DNA from: Lysobacterales bacterium
Lineage (GTDB): Bacteria > Pseudomonadota > Gammaproteobacteria > Xanthomonadales > Ahniellaceae
Direction of reading: 5' to 3'
NCBI GenBank assembly: GCA_016182785.1
Contig: JACPFU010000014.1
Coordinates: 62,001-126,000, forward strand
DNA length: 64,000 nt
Numbering within the stretch: the stretch's first letter is position 1; each line of letters opens with the position of its first letter. A program made the translations under genes and the position numbers. The notes below the pieces were generated by a model. That model saw only the letters and a list, made by a program, of their open reading frames with translations. It made no database searches and was not told the origin of the DNA. This document shows, piece by piece, positions 1 through 8,853 of the stretch.

Positions 1-55
1 CGGGTGATTCGGTCAGGGCCGCGCGCAGTATCGATAGGAGTTGGCGGTCAATCAT
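1..55 (-). CDS. Possible start of an AAA-type ATPase gene, cut by the window edge
   Basis: Reading leftward from an ATG at 55 gives 18 open codons, MIDRQLLSILRAALTESP, that run off the window. A purine-rich AAGG lies directly before the ATG. The opening resembles the N-terminus of the DUF4143-type ATP-binding proteins, which begin with a short leucine-rich helix before their Walker A motif. The Walker motif itself would lie outside the window, so the assignment rests only on the look of 18 residues. It is separated from the end of metG by about 47 bases. Confidence 0.3.
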   Translation of the reverse strand, partial: MIDRQLLSILRAALTESP

Positions 56-102
56 CCTTGCAATTATGGATATGCATTCCGAAATTACAAGGATAAATGG
101 GG

Positions 103-2136
103 CTACTTCACCCTCATCCCGGGCATCGCGCCGGAATCCGGGCTCAGCAGGAACGGTCCGCCGCGTTCGTCCGAGGCGGCCAGCACCATGCCTTCGCTCA
201 TGCCGAACTTCATCTTGCGCGGCGCCAGGTTGGCGACCATGACGGTGAGTCGGCCGACCAGGGTCGCGGGGTCGTAGGCCGACTTGATGCCGGCGAACAC
301 CTGGCGCTGTTCGCTGCCGAGGTCGAGCTTCAGGCGCAGCAGCTTGTCGGCCTCCGGCACCGCTTCGGCCTCGACGATGCGCGCGATGCGCAGGTCGACC
401 TTGCTGAAGTCCTCGATCGCGATGGTTCCCGGTGTTGCCGCCGGCTCGGCCTTCTTCTCGACTTTCGTCGGCGTCGGCTTGGCCGCTTCCAGCGTGTCCT
501 TGCTGGCTTCGACCATCGCCTCGACTGCCTTGGCGTCGACGCGGGTCATCAGCGGCTGGAACGGATGGATCGCGCGCCCGAGCAGCGGCTGCCCGATCTG
601 GTCGAAATGCGCGATCGTCTCGCCCAGGAAGGCCTCGGCCCTGGCCACGGTGGCCGGGATCACCGGCTTCAGGTAACCGGCCATCACCCGGAACAGGTTC
701 AGGCCCTGGGTGCACACCGCCTGCAGTTCGGCATCGGCACCCTCCTGCTTGGCGATCACCCACGGTTTCTTCTCGTCGATGTACTTGTTCGCCTCGTCGG
801 CGAGCGCCATCACGCTGCGCAGCACGCGGCCGAGATCGCGCGACCGATACGCGGCTTCGATTTCCGGGCGCGCCGCGTTGAATCGCTGCAGCATCGCCGC
901 ATCCGCCAGCGTGTGCGCAAGCTGGCCGTTGAAGCGGGTGCTGATGAACCCGGCGCAGCGGCTGGCGATGTTCACGAACTTGCCGACCAGGTCGGAGTTC
1001 ACGCGTGCCGCAAAGTCCTCCAGGTTCAGGTCGAGGTCCTCGACGCCGGCGCCGGTCTTGCCTGCAAAGTAGTAGCGCAGGTACTCGGGATTCAGATGAT
1101 CGAGATAGGTGCGCGCCTGGATGAAGGTGCCGCGCGACTTCGACATCTTGGCGCCGTTCACGGTGAGATAGCCGTTCACGTGCAGGCGCGTCGGCGTGCG
1201 CTGGCCGGAGCCATGCAGCATCGCCGGCCAGAACAGGCCGTGGAAGTTGATGATGTCCTTGCCGATGAAGTGGTGCATCTCGGTCTTGCTGTCCGGCGTC
1301 AGGAAACCCTCGTAGACCAGGCCGTGGTGGTTGCAGTAGGCCTTGAAGCTCGCGAGATAGCCGATCGGTGCATCCAGCCAGACGTAGAAGAACTTGCCCG
1401 GCGCGTCCGGGATCGGGAAGCCGAAATAGGGCGCGTCGCGCGAGATGTCCCATTCGCGCAGGCCGCCGTCCAGCCACTCGCCGAGCTTGGCCTTGACCGA
1501 GCTGTGCGCGGCGTCGTGCGACAGCCACTCGCGCAGCAGTCCCTCGAACTTCTGCAACTCGAAAAAGTAGTGCTCGGACTCGCGCAGCACCGGCGTCGCG
1601 CCCGACATCACCGAGCGCGGGTGCTTGAGATCGGTCGCGGCATAGGTGGCCGCGCAGTGCTCGCAGTTGTCGCCGTACTGGTCGGGGGTGCCGCACTTCG
1701 GGCATTCACCCTTCACGTAGCGGTCGGGCAGGAACATCTCCTTCACGGGGTCGTACAACTGCTCGATGGTGCGCCTGGCGATGAATCCGCCTTCGCGCAG
1801 CGCGAGGTACATCGCGGTCGCGATCTCGCGGTTCTCGTCCGAATGCGTCGAGTGGTAGTGGTCGAAGGCGACCTCGAAGCTCTTGAAGTCGCGCTCGTGG
1901 CTGTCCTGCATCGCCTTGATGAACACCTCCGGCGCCAGCCCGGCCTTCTCGGCGGCGAGCATGATCGGGGTGCCGTGGGCGTCGTCGGCGCAGACGAAAT
2001 AGGCGGTGTCGCCGAGCATGCGCCGCGCCCGCACCCAGATGTCGGCCTGGATGTAGCCGACCAGGTGGCCGATGTGCAGCGGGCCGTTGGCATAGGGCAG
2101 GGCGGTGGTGACGAGCAGGGTCTTGTGCGACGACAT
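103..2136 (-). CDS. metG: Methionine--tRNA ligase
   Basis: Cytoplasmic class I aminoacyl-tRNA synthetase that charges tRNA-Met. The 677-residue protein has the HIGH motif (HIGH, residues 21-24), a KMSKS loop in the second half of the catalytic core, and a four-cysteine zinc knuckle (CPKC...CEHC, about 145-160) as in the E. coli enzyme. Residues from about 565 onward form the C-terminal Trbp111-like tRNA-binding domain ([11 protein letters not shown], then [10 protein letters not shown]), seen in the long, dimeric MetG type. The ATG at 2136 is chosen because [19 protein letters not shown] matches family starts; the frame stays open upstream through a repeat. It is divergent from mrp, a gene order common in gammaproteobacteria. 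Confidence 0.97.
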   Translation of the reverse strand: MSSHKTLLVTTALPYANGPLHIGHLVGYIQADIWVRARRMLGDTAYFVCADDAHGTPIMLAAEKAGLAPEVFIKAMQDSHERDFKSFEVAFDHYHSTHSDENREIATAMYLALREGGFIARRTIEQLYDPVKEMFLPDRYVKGECPKCGTPDQYGDNCEHCAATYAATDLKHPRSVMSGATPVLRESEHYFFELQKFEGLLREWLSHDAAHSSVKAKLGEWLDGGLREWDISRDAPYFGFPIPDAPGKFFYVWLDAPIGYLASFKAYCNHHGLVYEGFLTPDSKTEMHHFIGKDIINFHGLFWPAMLHGSGQRTPTRLHVNGYLTVNGAKMSKSRGTFIQARTYLDHLNPEYLRYYFAGKTGAGVEDLDLNLEDFAARVNSDLVGKFVNIASRCAGFISTRFNGQLAHTLADAAMLQRFNAARPEIEAAYRSRDLGRVLRSVMALADEANKYIDEKKPWVIAKQEGADAELQAVCTQGLNLFRVMAGYLKPVIPATVARAEAFLGETIAHFDQIGQPLLGRAIHPFQPLMTRVDAKAVEAMVEASKDTLEAAKPTPTKVEKKAEPAATPGTIAIEDFSKVDLRIARIVEAEAVPEADKLLRLKLDLGSEQRQVFAGIKSAYDPATLVGRLTVMVANLAPRKMKFGMSEGMVLAASDERGGPFLLSPDSGAMPGMRVK

Positions 2137-2151
2137 GGGGTTCTCGGTCTT

Positions 2152-2196
2152 CCCTTCTCCCGCCGGGAGAAGGTGGCGCGCTGCGCCGGATGAGGG
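2152..2196. repeat. Intergenic palindromic repeat between metG and mrp
   Basis: Perfect 9-bp inverted repeat CTTCTCCCG / CGGGAGAAG (2154-2162 and 2164-2172) followed by a GC-rich tail ending in GGATGAGGG. This CTTCTCCCGCCGGGAGAAG type of element is scattered between genes in many Lysobacterales genomes (general knowledge). Here it lies in the short metG/mrp divergent spacer and would form a hairpin in the metG leader. Confidence 0.6.
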
Positions 2197-2269
2197 AGTT
2201 TCGACCCGCAATGATGCCACGTCGACACCCAGCCACTAAACTCCGCGCCCCCGAATCAAGGCCGTACCC

Positions 2270-3358
2270 ATGTCCAGCACCCAATCCATCGCCGAAGCCC
2301 TGCTCGCGAACCTCCTCGATCCGCACAGTGGCCAGAACCTGGTGGCGTCCGGCATCGTCAAGGCGGTCGGCGCCGATGGCGATCGTGTTGTCGTCGATCT
2401 GGTGGTGCCGTATCCGGCGGCTTCGTGGCTCGGCGAACTGGGTGCGCAGGTGAAGCGCACGCTCGAAGCCGATGCTGCGATCTCGTTGGCCACGGTGTCG
2501 GTGACCAGTCGCGTGTACTCGCACAAGGTGCAGAACGACCTGACGCCGCTTCCGGGCATCAAGAACGTCATCGCGGTCGCCTCGGGCAAGGGTGGCGTCG
2601 GCAAGTCGACCACCGCCGCGAACCTCGCCCTCGCCCTGCAGGCCGAGGGCGCCAGGGTCGGCATCCTCGATGCCGACATCTACGGGCCGAGCCAGCCGCG
2701 CATGATGGGCGTGTCCGGCAAGCCGGACTCGAAGGATGGCAAGACCATCGAAGCCAAGATCGCGCATGGCGTGCAGGTGATGTCGATTGGCCTGCTGATC
2801 GACGAGGACACGCCGATGATCTGGCGCGGACCGATGGTCACCCAGGCGCTCACGCAGTTGCTCAACGACACGCGCTGGGACGACCTCGACTACCTGATCA
2901 TCGACCTGCCGCCCGGCACCGGCGACATCCAGCTCACGCTCTGCCAGAAGGTGCCGGTCGCGGGCGCGGTGATCGTGACCACGCCGCAGGACATCGCGCT
3001 GCTCGACGCGAAGAAGGCGCTGAAGATGTTCGAGAAGGTCAACGTGCCGGTGCTTGGCATCGTCGAGAACATGGCGATCCACGTCTGCTCGAACTGCGGC
3101 CATGCCGAGCACATCTTCGGCGAAGGCGGCGGCGCCAGCATGAGCGCGCAATACGGCGTGCCGCTGCTCGGATCGCTGCCGCTCGACATCCACATCCGCG
3201 AACAAGCCGACGGCGGCACCCCCACCGTCGTGGCGATGCCTGATTCCGACGCCGCCCACCGCTACCGCACCATCGCCCGCAACACCGCCGCGCGCCTGTC
3301 GCTGCAGCCGAGGAACAAGAAGATCGCGTCACCGAACGTCGTTATCCAGGAGGTTTAG
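2270..3358 (+). CDS. apbC: Iron-sulfur cluster carrier protein (Mrp/ApbC P-loop ATPase)
   Basis: Cytosolic scaffold/carrier that hands Fe-S clusters to apo-enzymes. The 362-residue protein has an N-terminal MIP18-like domain (residues 1-85), a deviant Walker A GKGGVGKST at 106-114, the Mrp signature around LIIDLPPGTGD, and the cluster-binding CSNC pair at C273/C276. The ATG at 2270 gives the normal family length. The last roughly 70 codons and the sequence after the stop are duplicated at 5090-5457, where the equivalent of this TAG stop reads CAG. The gene itself looks intact. Confidence 0.95.
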   Translation: MSSTQSIAEALLANLLDPHSGQNLVASGIVKAVGADGDRVVVDLVVPYPAASWLGELGAQVKRTLEADAAISLATVSVTSRVYSHKVQNDLTPLPGIKNVIAVASGKGGVGKSTTAANLALALQAEGARVGILDADIYGPSQPRMMGVSGKPDSKDGKTIEAKIAHGVQVMSIGLLIDEDTPMIWRGPMVTQALTQLLNDTRWDDLDYLIIDLPPGTGDIQLTLCQKVPVAGAVIVTTPQDIALLDAKKALKMFEKVNVPVLGIVENMAIHVCSNCGHAEHIFGEGGGASMSAQYGVPLLGSLPLDIHIREQADGGTPTVVAMPDSDAAHRYRTIARNTAARLSLQPRNKKIASPNVVIQEV

Positions 3359-3513
3359 GGACAGCGGCGGGTGTGTGCCGCGTTGCGGTGCGAGAGCCGT
3401 AGGGTGTGCACCGCGTAGCGGTGCGCACCGATGAGATGACGTTGCGGTGCGCACCTGCGTGGCGTCGTCGCGGGCGGGCGGTGCGCCTCGCTTTGCTCGG
3501 CACACCCTACGGG
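3146..3513 (+). repeat. Long direct repeat, copy 1 (3' end of mrp and downstream element)
   Basis: This 368-bp stretch is repeated at 5090-5457 with an exact offset of 1,944 bp, no gaps, and five substitutions that I could count (about 98.6% identity). It covers the C-terminal coding end of mrp, its stop codon, and the adjacent GTAGGGTG-type intergenic element. The two copies bracket a segment of about 1.57 kb holding two leftward genes. Confidence 0.9.
3399..3510. repeat. GTAGGGTG intergenic element with inverted ends
   Basis: The element begins with GTAGGGTGTGC and ends with the exact inverse GCACACCCTAC, with GCGGTGCGCACC repeats inside. A second copy occupies 5343-5454. Short mosaic elements with GTAGGGTG ends are widespread between genes in gammaproteobacteria. 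It contains no convincing gene. Confidence 0.55.
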
Positions 3514-3523
3514 CATGCCACCT

Positions 3524-4438
3524 CTAGCCGCCTGGCTTGCGTATCCGGTGGACATGGTCCAGAAGCCGTTCGAGGTATGCCATCTCCTCGGGGGAACGAC
3601 GCATTGCGATGATTTGCCCCATCGTTTGGCCGGGATAGCACAGGCTGGTCGTGGCGCATTGAGCGAGCGTCATCGGTGCGTCAGGCGGGCAGCCGTCTTG
3701 GAAGGTGCACGAAACAAGAAGCGCGAGGTCGATTTGCAGTTCGATTGTGCGTCCAGGAGTGTCGATATGCGTTGGTCGGTCGTCTCCCGCCAGTGCGAGT
3801 AAGCGATCACCATCAAAGTACGTGCTCGTGGCGAATTCCAACTCATCGGGATCGTTGCTTGATCGCAGCAACGATTCAGCGATCTCGTCCCTTCTCGCCA
3901 AGTCTCCATTCGCCGTTGCCTCGTTGACTTGGGCTAGGGCAGGTGATGTCGGCGGGGCCGAGGTGGCCAGGATGGTCATCGCATCGGGTAGATCGGGCGG
4001 GCATCGCCGTGCGGCAGCAATCCACCGCTGGTCACGGAAACGATCCGACTTGCTTCTGGATGCTTGGAGCGTCCTGCAGAGCACGCTGACATAGTCCAGA
4101 GCTCTCGCCGCCTTTCGACTTGTCCTTGCATCCGTGACGATAACTGCCCAATCGGCAACTGCCGATTGGGCAGTTCTTGGCGGCGAAAGTGTCGGCTTAG
4201 CAGTCTTGGTTTGGACCTGCGCCGACTCCACAGTTGGCCCTCCCGGTGACTCAAGCGATGGCCTCTGCAAGCCAGTTGCGACGCGCGGTTGCCACTCGTC
4301 CCCGCCGGAAAGTGGATGTGAACTCGACAGCGGGTCATGCGTTTCGCGATGCAGCCACGATGCACTGACTGCGACAGCCAGCACAACAGTCAACACCACC
4401 AGATATTTGATCCGCATAGCCCTCACCTCGCTGGTCAC
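3524..4438 (-). CDS. Hypothetical exported or membrane-anchored protein
   Basis: Not recognised. The frame opens with GTG at 4438, overlapping the stop of the upstream gene by four bases (GTGA); an internal ATG at 4417 (MRIKYLVVLT) is an alternative start. The protein has an N-terminal hydrophobic segment (KYLVVLTVVLAVAVSAS) typical of a signal anchor, then a Pro/Ser/Thr-rich linker, then an alpha-helical domain with six cysteines, including the closely spaced CTFQDGC...CATTSLC near the C-terminus. These suggest a periplasmic domain with disulfides. The coding sequence looks less GC-rich than its neighbours. It forms a two-gene unit with the preceding gene, lying between two copies of the mrp 3' end. 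Confidence 0.65.
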   Translation of the reverse strand: MTSEVRAMRIKYLVVLTVVLAVAVSASWLHRETHDPLSSSHPLSGGDEWQPRVATGLQRPSLESPGGPTVESAQVQTKTAKPTLSPPRTAQSAVADWAVIVTDARTSRKAARALDYVSVLCRTLQASRSKSDRFRDQRWIAAARRCPPDLPDAMTILATSAPPTSPALAQVNEATANGDLARRDEIAESLLRSSNDPDELEFATSTYFDGDRLLALAGDDRPTHIDTPGRTIELQIDLALLVSCTFQDGCPPDAPMTLAQCATTSLCYPGQTMGQIIAMRRSPEEMAYLERLLDHVHRIRKPGG

Positions 4439-4941
4439 TGGTCCCTACATGTGCCAGGGACAGGAACCATCCACAATCCATGGGTGTACGCGCCTGTGGA
4501 GACGTATGTTTCCACAGTTCCAGTGGACCAGCGGATGGTAATCACGCGAAAGCGTCCAGGTGGGCCTGCGGGGATACCGTTGTTAGCTGCAACGTAACAA
4601 GCTTGCGCTTGTCGAACTTCAGCGATATCACCGCAAGTGATCGGACTGGCTTCGGCAGGGGCGTCCACCGCAATTGGAGCGGATCCGCTATTGCCACCTC
4701 CGTTCGGACCACTTCCAGCGCCTCCGTAGCCCGGAACCCCGTTCGGATCGTAGTAGCCGCCGCCGCCGCCCGATTCCCAGAAGCTATACCCGCAAAGAAC
4801 CTGGAAGATTGCTTTGTTGCCATTCCAGCCTACCAAGACAGTGCCACATGTCTGAGGCGCGTTGATCACCGCATTCGCGTCCTTCGACCACGCCATTCCC
4901 CAAATTGCCAGTGCGGCAAGCAGCAAAACCCTCAAGCTCAT
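4435..4941 (-). CDS. Hypothetical secreted protein, glycine-rich
   Basis: Not recognised. The 168-residue product starts with a classical signal peptide (MSLRVLLLAALAIWGMAW, likely cleaved after ANA). The mature protein has a Gly-rich stretch (about 58-86) and Cys residues at both ends, consistent with a small periplasmic or secreted protein. A GAGGAG sequence lies just before the ATG. Its stop overlaps the GTG start of the next gene by four bases, so the two are translationally coupled. Both lie in the segment bracketed by the mrp 3'-end duplication. Confidence 0.6.
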   Translation of the reverse strand: MSLRVLLLAALAIWGMAWSKDANAVINAPQTCGTVLVGWNGNKAIFQVLCGYSFWESGGGGGYYDPNGVPGYGGAGSGPNGGGNSGSAPIAVDAPAEASPITCGDIAEVRQAQACYVAANNGIPAGPPGRFRVITIRWSTGTVETYVSTGAYTHGLWMVPVPGTCRDQ

Positions 4942-5083
4942 CTCCTCTCTCCATCGAAGTTGTTGTTGTTTGCACGACCCCGGTTTCGTGCGCCGCGGAC
5001 GATAGGCGAGGGGGGGGTGTCAACAGTTTGTTGCAATTCGGTGTCAGAACCGCGCGCCCGGCCTCGCTGCTGGTGTCTGGCAA

Positions 5084-5383
5084 ATGTCTGCGCAATACGG
5101 CGTGCCGCTGCTCGGATCGCTGCCGCTCGACATCCAGATCCGCGAACAAGCCGACGGCGGCACCCCCACCGTCGTGGCGATGCCTGATTCCGACGCCGCC
5201 CACCGCTACCGCACCATCGCCCGCAACACCGCCGCGCGCCTGTCGCTGCAGGCGAGGAACAAGAAGATCGCGTCACCGAACGTCGTTATCCAGGAGGTTC
5301 AGGGACAGCGGCGGGTGTGTGCCGCGTTGCGGTGCGAGAGCCGTAGGGTGTGCACCGCGCAGCGGTGCGCACCGATGAGATGA
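5084..5383 (+). pseudogene. Duplicated 3' fragment of mrp
   Basis: From an ATG at 5084 the frame repeats the last roughly 70 residues of Mrp (from SAQYGVPLLGSL onward) with changes H to Q and P to A. It lacks the P-loop and the CxxC pair, so it cannot be a functional Mrp. The copy of the mrp stop codon is mutated TAG to CAG and the frame then runs into the downstream repeat until 5383. Best read as a non-functional fragment left by a duplication or integration event. Confidence 0.8.
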
Positions 5384-5457
5384 CGTTGCGGTGCGCACCT
5401 GCGTGGCGTCGTCGCGGGCGGGCGGTGCGCCTCGCTTCGCTCGGCACACCCTACGGG
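5090..5457 (+). repeat. Long direct repeat, copy 2
   Basis: Second copy of the 368-bp repeat at 3146-3513. Differences from copy 1: two C-to-G changes in the coding part, the T-to-C change that destroys the stop codon, and two T-to-C changes in the GTAGGGTG element. It ends exactly at the last base of the element, after which the sequences diverge. Confidence 0.9.
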
Positions 5458-5550
5458 TGCGCTGCTCCGAAAACGTTCAAATCATCTGAATCGGGAAGAC
5501 TTGAATCCCGCTCGACCACCGCCACGTGCGTCGGTGCAGGCTTTGTGAAA

Positions 5551-5568
5551 GACTGTCCTTCGACAGTC
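5551..5568 (+). promoter_or_regulatory. Perfect inverted repeat just before the yqiJ-like gene
   Basis: GACTGTC-CTTC-GACAGTC is a perfect 7-bp inverted repeat with a 4-base loop, 17 bases upstream of the ATG at 5586 and just before a purine-rich ribosome-binding stretch. It could be an operator or a leader hairpin controlling the membrane-domain operon. It does not fit the LexA spacing. Confidence 0.4.
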
Positions 5569-5585
5569 GACAAGAAAAGGGAACG

Positions 5586-6230
5586 ATGAGCTTCCTGTTT
5601 GCTGCACCGAATATCGTGTTCACGGTGTCGTTGGGGGTGTTGGCGCTGTTGCTGGTGCTGGAATTCGCCGGTAGCGGCTTGTCGGACATGGTCGAGGGGA
5701 TGTTTCCGGACCTCGATGCCGATGCGCCGGACGCGGACGACGCGTCCATGCCCAGTCAGTTCCTGTCGTGGCTGCGCTCCGGGCGCGTGCCGATGCTGAT
5801 GGTGTTCGCGGTCTTCCTCGGCGTGTTCGGGGCCGGCGGCTTGCTGTTGCAGCATGTCGTCGCGACCTTGTTCGGCGCGCCGATGCATGTCGCGCTGGCG
5901 ACGCTTGCGATGCTGCCGCTGTCGCTGCCGCTGGTGAAGATGGCCGCGGCCATCCTCGCGCGCATGATGCCGCGCGATGAAACTGCGGTGATCTCGCGCG
6001 AAGACCTGGTCGGCCGCATCGCGGTGATCGTCACCGGCCATGCGCGCAAGGGCTTTCCGGCCCAGGCCAAGCTGCGCGATGAATTCCGCACCACCCATTA
6101 CGTGATGGTCGAGCCCGACGAAGATGGCATCGAACTGCGCCAGGGCGAGGAAATCGCGCTGATGGCGCGACGCGGCGCGGTCTACGTCGCCAAACGCGTG
6201 GCGCCGGCGCAACTGACCCACCAATCCTGA
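5586..6230 (+). CDS. YqiJ-family (DUF1449) inner-membrane protein with OB-fold domain
   Basis: Product of 214 residues. The N-terminal half has hydrophobic helices (VFTVSLGVLALLLVLEFAG; MLMVFAVFLGVFGAGGLLL; and one near residue 110). The C-terminal half is soluble, with the beta pattern of an OB fold (VGRIAVIVTG...GFPAQAKLRDEF...HYVMVEPD). This matches YqiJ/DUF1449 proteins, which are encoded beside flotillins and thought to help build or stabilise flotillin membrane domains. The ATG at 5586 follows an AAAAGGGA ribosome-binding stretch. The flotillin gene follows after 94 bases. Confidence 0.85.
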   Translation: MSFLFAAPNIVFTVSLGVLALLLVLEFAGSGLSDMVEGMFPDLDADAPDADDASMPSQFLSWLRSGRVPMLMVFAVFLGVFGAGGLLLQHVVATLFGAPMHVALATLAMLPLSLPLVKMAAAILARMMPRDETAVISREDLVGRIAVIVTGHARKGFPAQAKLRDEFRTTHYVMVEPDEDGIELRQGEEIALMARRGAVYVAKRVAPAQLTHQS

Positions 6231-6324
6231 TTCGTGATCCCGCCCGGCGCGCCGCCGGGCGGCCCGCGGCGTCGCCGCCGGGAGCTTCCACGGCGCATCC
6301 TGAGTCAACCACTGGGGAAACCAC

Positions 6325-8133
6325 ATGCTCGACCAATTGATGGGACCGGCAATCACCTTCGGCCTGGCCCTCGTCGCGTTCATGGTGCTGCTGTACATCG
6401 TCAAGGTGTTCGCGCGCATGTACACGCGCGCCTCCAAGGAACTGAGCTTCGTCCGCACCGGGCTCGGCGGGCAGAAAGTGATCCTCAACGGCGGCGCGCT
6501 GGTGCTGCCGGTGATCCACGAAGTCATTCCGGTCAACATGAACACGCTCAAGCTCGACGTGCATCGCGCCGCCGAGCAGGCGCTGATCACGCGCGATCGC
6601 ATGCGTGTCGACGTCACCGCCGAATTCTTCGTGCGCGTGCAGCCGACCGAGGAATCGATCGCGAACGCGGCGCAGACGCTCGGTCGCAAGACCATCGAGC
6701 CGGATTCGCTGAAGGAGCTCGTCGAAGGCAAGTTCGTCGACGCGCTGCGCTCGGTCGCGGCCGAGATGGGCATGGAGGAGCTGCATGAGCAGCGCACCCT
6801 GTTCGTGCAGAAGGTGCAACAGGCCGTGTCCGAGGACCTGCTCAAGAACGGTCTTGAGCTGGAAGCGGTGTCGCTGACCGGCCTCGACCAGACCAGCAAG
6901 GAGTACTTCAACCCGGACAACACCTTCGACGCCGAGGGCCTGACCAAGCTGACCGAGGCAATCGAGCTGCGACGCAAGAAGCGCAACGAGATCCAGCAGG
7001 ACACCGAGGTCGAGATCCAGAAGAAGAACCTGATCGCCGCGCAGCAGAAGCTGACCATCTCGCGCGAAGAGGAATACGCCAAGCTGCAGCAGCAGCGCGA
7101 GATCGAGATCCGCCGTGCGACGCAGCAGGCCGAGATCGCGACCCAGCAGGCCGAGAAGACGCGCGAGGCCGAGGAAGCCAAGATCGCCGCGCAGCAGCAG
7201 ATCGATGCCGCCCGCCTCGCCGCCGAACGCGCGATCCAGGACCAGCGCATCGCGATCGAGCAGCAGTTGAAGGAACGCGACATCGTCAAGTCGAAGTCGG
7301 TGCAGACCGCCGAGATCGACCAGCAGAAGGCGGTGCAGCTGGCCGAGCAGGAACGAGCGATCGCAATTGCCGAGAAGTCGCGCGCGCAGTCGGAAGCGCA
7401 GGCGCTCGCCGACCAGGCGCGCGCGTCCGCAGTGCAGGCGCAGGAACAGGTCGACACCGTGCGTGAAGTCGAACGCGCCGAACGCCAGAAGAAGATCGAA
7501 CTGGTCGAGGCTTCGCGCCAGGCCGAACGCGAAGCGATCGGCATCACGATCGCGGCCGAAGCCGAGAAGCGAGCGGCCAACGACCGCGCCGATGCGACGC
7601 GCACGCTGGCGAACGCGGAGGCCGACCAGAAGCGCATCACCGCGCAGGCCGAAGCCGACGCCGAGAAGCTGCGTGCCGACGCCGCCGAGAAGCGCTACGG
7701 CGTCGATGCCGAGGGCCAGCGCCGCCTGAACGAGGCCGCGAACCTGCTCTCGGCCGAACAGATCGCGCTGCAGATCAAGCTCGCCGTGCTGCGCCACCTG
7801 CCCGACATCATCCGCGAAAGTGTCAAGCCGATGGAGTCGATCGAGGGCATCAAGATCGTGCAGGTCGAGGGACTGAACGCCGGCAACGGCGGTGGTTCGG
7901 GCGACGGTGGCGGTGCAGCCGGCGCGGGTGGCGGCAACCTTGCCGAGCAGGTGGTCAGCAGCGCGTTGCGCTATCGCGCGCAGGCGCCGCTGATCGAGTC
8001 GCTGATGAAGGAGGTGGGCATCAGCGGCAGTGACCTGAACGGCATGACCGGATCGCTGCTCGGCGAGGATGCACATGCCGCGCAGGTGCGCGAGTTGATC
8101 GCCCAGCGCGATGCGTTGCGGCGGAAGGAATGA
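6325..8133 (+). CDS. Flotillin family protein (YqiK type)
   Basis: Membrane-domain scaffold of the SPFH superfamily, 602 residues. One N-terminal membrane helix (about 8-30) is followed by the SPFH domain (about 30-200, with VLPVIHEVIPVNMNTLKLDV) and a very long Glu/Ala/Gln/Arg-rich coiled coil (about 210-480). The C-terminal segment resembles YqiK and ends in a Gly-rich linker (GNGGGSGDGGG) and a short helical tail. The order YqiJ-YqiK is conserved in many bacteria. Its stop overlaps the next gene by four bases (ATGA), so at least three genes are coupled. Confidence 0.92.
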   Translation: MLDQLMGPAITFGLALVAFMVLLYIVKVFARMYTRASKELSFVRTGLGGQKVILNGGALVLPVIHEVIPVNMNTLKLDVHRAAEQALITRDRMRVDVTAEFFVRVQPTEESIANAAQTLGRKTIEPDSLKELVEGKFVDALRSVAAEMGMEELHEQRTLFVQKVQQAVSEDLLKNGLELEAVSLTGLDQTSKEYFNPDNTFDAEGLTKLTEAIELRRKKRNEIQQDTEVEIQKKNLIAAQQKLTISREEEYAKLQQQREIEIRRATQQAEIATQQAEKTREAEEAKIAAQQQIDAARLAAERAIQDQRIAIEQQLKERDIVKSKSVQTAEIDQQKAVQLAEQERAIAIAEKSRAQSEAQALADQARASAVQAQEQVDTVREVERAERQKKIELVEASRQAEREAIGITIAAEAEKRAANDRADATRTLANAEADQKRITAQAEADAEKLRADAAEKRYGVDAEGQRRLNEAANLLSAEQIALQIKLAVLRHLPDIIRESVKPMESIEGIKIVQVEGLNAGNGGGSGDGGGAAGAGGGNLAEQVVSSALRYRAQAPLIESLMKEVGISGSDLNGMTGSLLGEDAHAAQVRELIAQRDALRRKE

Positions 8134-8822
8134 CTGAACGCGGTGTCGCCGCCCGAACCCCGGGCGGCGGACAGCACCGTTGCAAGGCCAGTCCGTTGCC
8201 GACCCGCCGAGCCGTGCGCACCCTGCCGATCCGACTGCTGTTGCTGTTCGCTGCCGGCTTCGCCTCTGCCGATGCCGGAGAGGCGGAGCGCGCGCGCATT
8301 CGCGTGGCCTGGGCCGCGCTCGACCAGGTCGGGCTGACCCGCAGCTACGACCCCGGCTACCGGCCGCTCGACTACCCCGGCGGCGACGTGCCGATCGACA
8401 CCGGCGTCTGTGCCGACGTGGTGGTGCGGGCGCTGCGTGGCATCGGCGTCGACCTGCAGCGGGAAGTCCACGAGGACATGCGCGCGCACTTCGCCGCCTA
8501 CCCGCAGCGATGGCGGCTGACGCGGCCGGACCGCAACATCGACCATCGCCGCGTGCCGAACCTGCGGCGCTGGTTCGAGCGGCGCGGCTGGTCGCTCGCG
8601 GTCAGCAGGCGCGGTCGCGACTACCTGCCCGGGGACATCGTCTCCTGGCAATTGCCGGGCAACCTGGCGCACATCGGCGTGGTCTCGACGCGCTTCTCGC
8701 CGGACCGGCGCCAGCGCCTGGTGGTGCACAACATCGCCGCCGGGGCGGTCGAGGAAGACGTGCTGTTCGCGTGGCCGATCGACGGTCACTACCGCCTGCC
8801 GGAGGCGGCGGCGTCCCGCTAG
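8130..8822 (+). CDS. DUF1287 domain protein, probably exported
   Basis: The core domain (about residues 50-225) carries the conserved DUF1287 features: [17 protein letters not shown] with its Cys, then [20 protein letters not shown]...HIGVVS and HNIAAG, a pattern resembling NlpC/P60-like Cys-His peptidase folds (inference). A start at 8130 (ATG, overlapping the flotillin stop) puts 28 polar residues before the hydrophobic signal segment [22 protein letters not shown] at 8214 would put the signal peptide at the very N-terminus and may be the true start. It likely acts in the periplasm. Function is not established for the family. Confidence 0.8.
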   Translation: MTERGVAARTPGGGQHRCKASPLPTRRAVRTLPIRLLLLFAAGFASADAGEAERARIRVAWAALDQVGLTRSYDPGYRPLDYPGGDVPIDTGVCADVVVRALRGIGVDLQREVHEDMRAHFAAYPQRWRLTRPDRNIDHRRVPNLRRWFERRGWSLAVSRRGRDYLPGDIVSWQLPGNLAHIGVVSTRFSPDRRQRLVVHNIAAGAVEEDVLFAWPIDGHYRLPEAAASR

Positions 8823-8853
8823 ACTGTCGCGCCTTTCGCGCAGGATCACCCCC

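Noticed and set aside
97..2193. Long open frame on the plus strand opposite metG (698 codons)
   Set aside because: It mirrors metG in a GC-rich sequence, is Arg/Val/His-rich, and has no domain or ribosome site. Antisense frames of this kind also lie opposite mrp, the flotillin gene, rimO, accD, purF, the beta-helix protein and pilU.
5084..5383. A 99-residue gene at the second mrp copy
   Set aside because: It holds only the C-terminal tail of Mrp, without P-loop or CxxC, and reads through a mutated stop into a repeat; treated as a pseudogene fragment.
5551..5568. LexA/SOS box before the yqiJ-like gene
   Set aside because: CTGT and ACAG are present but separated by six bases instead of eight, and the operon is not a known SOS target.
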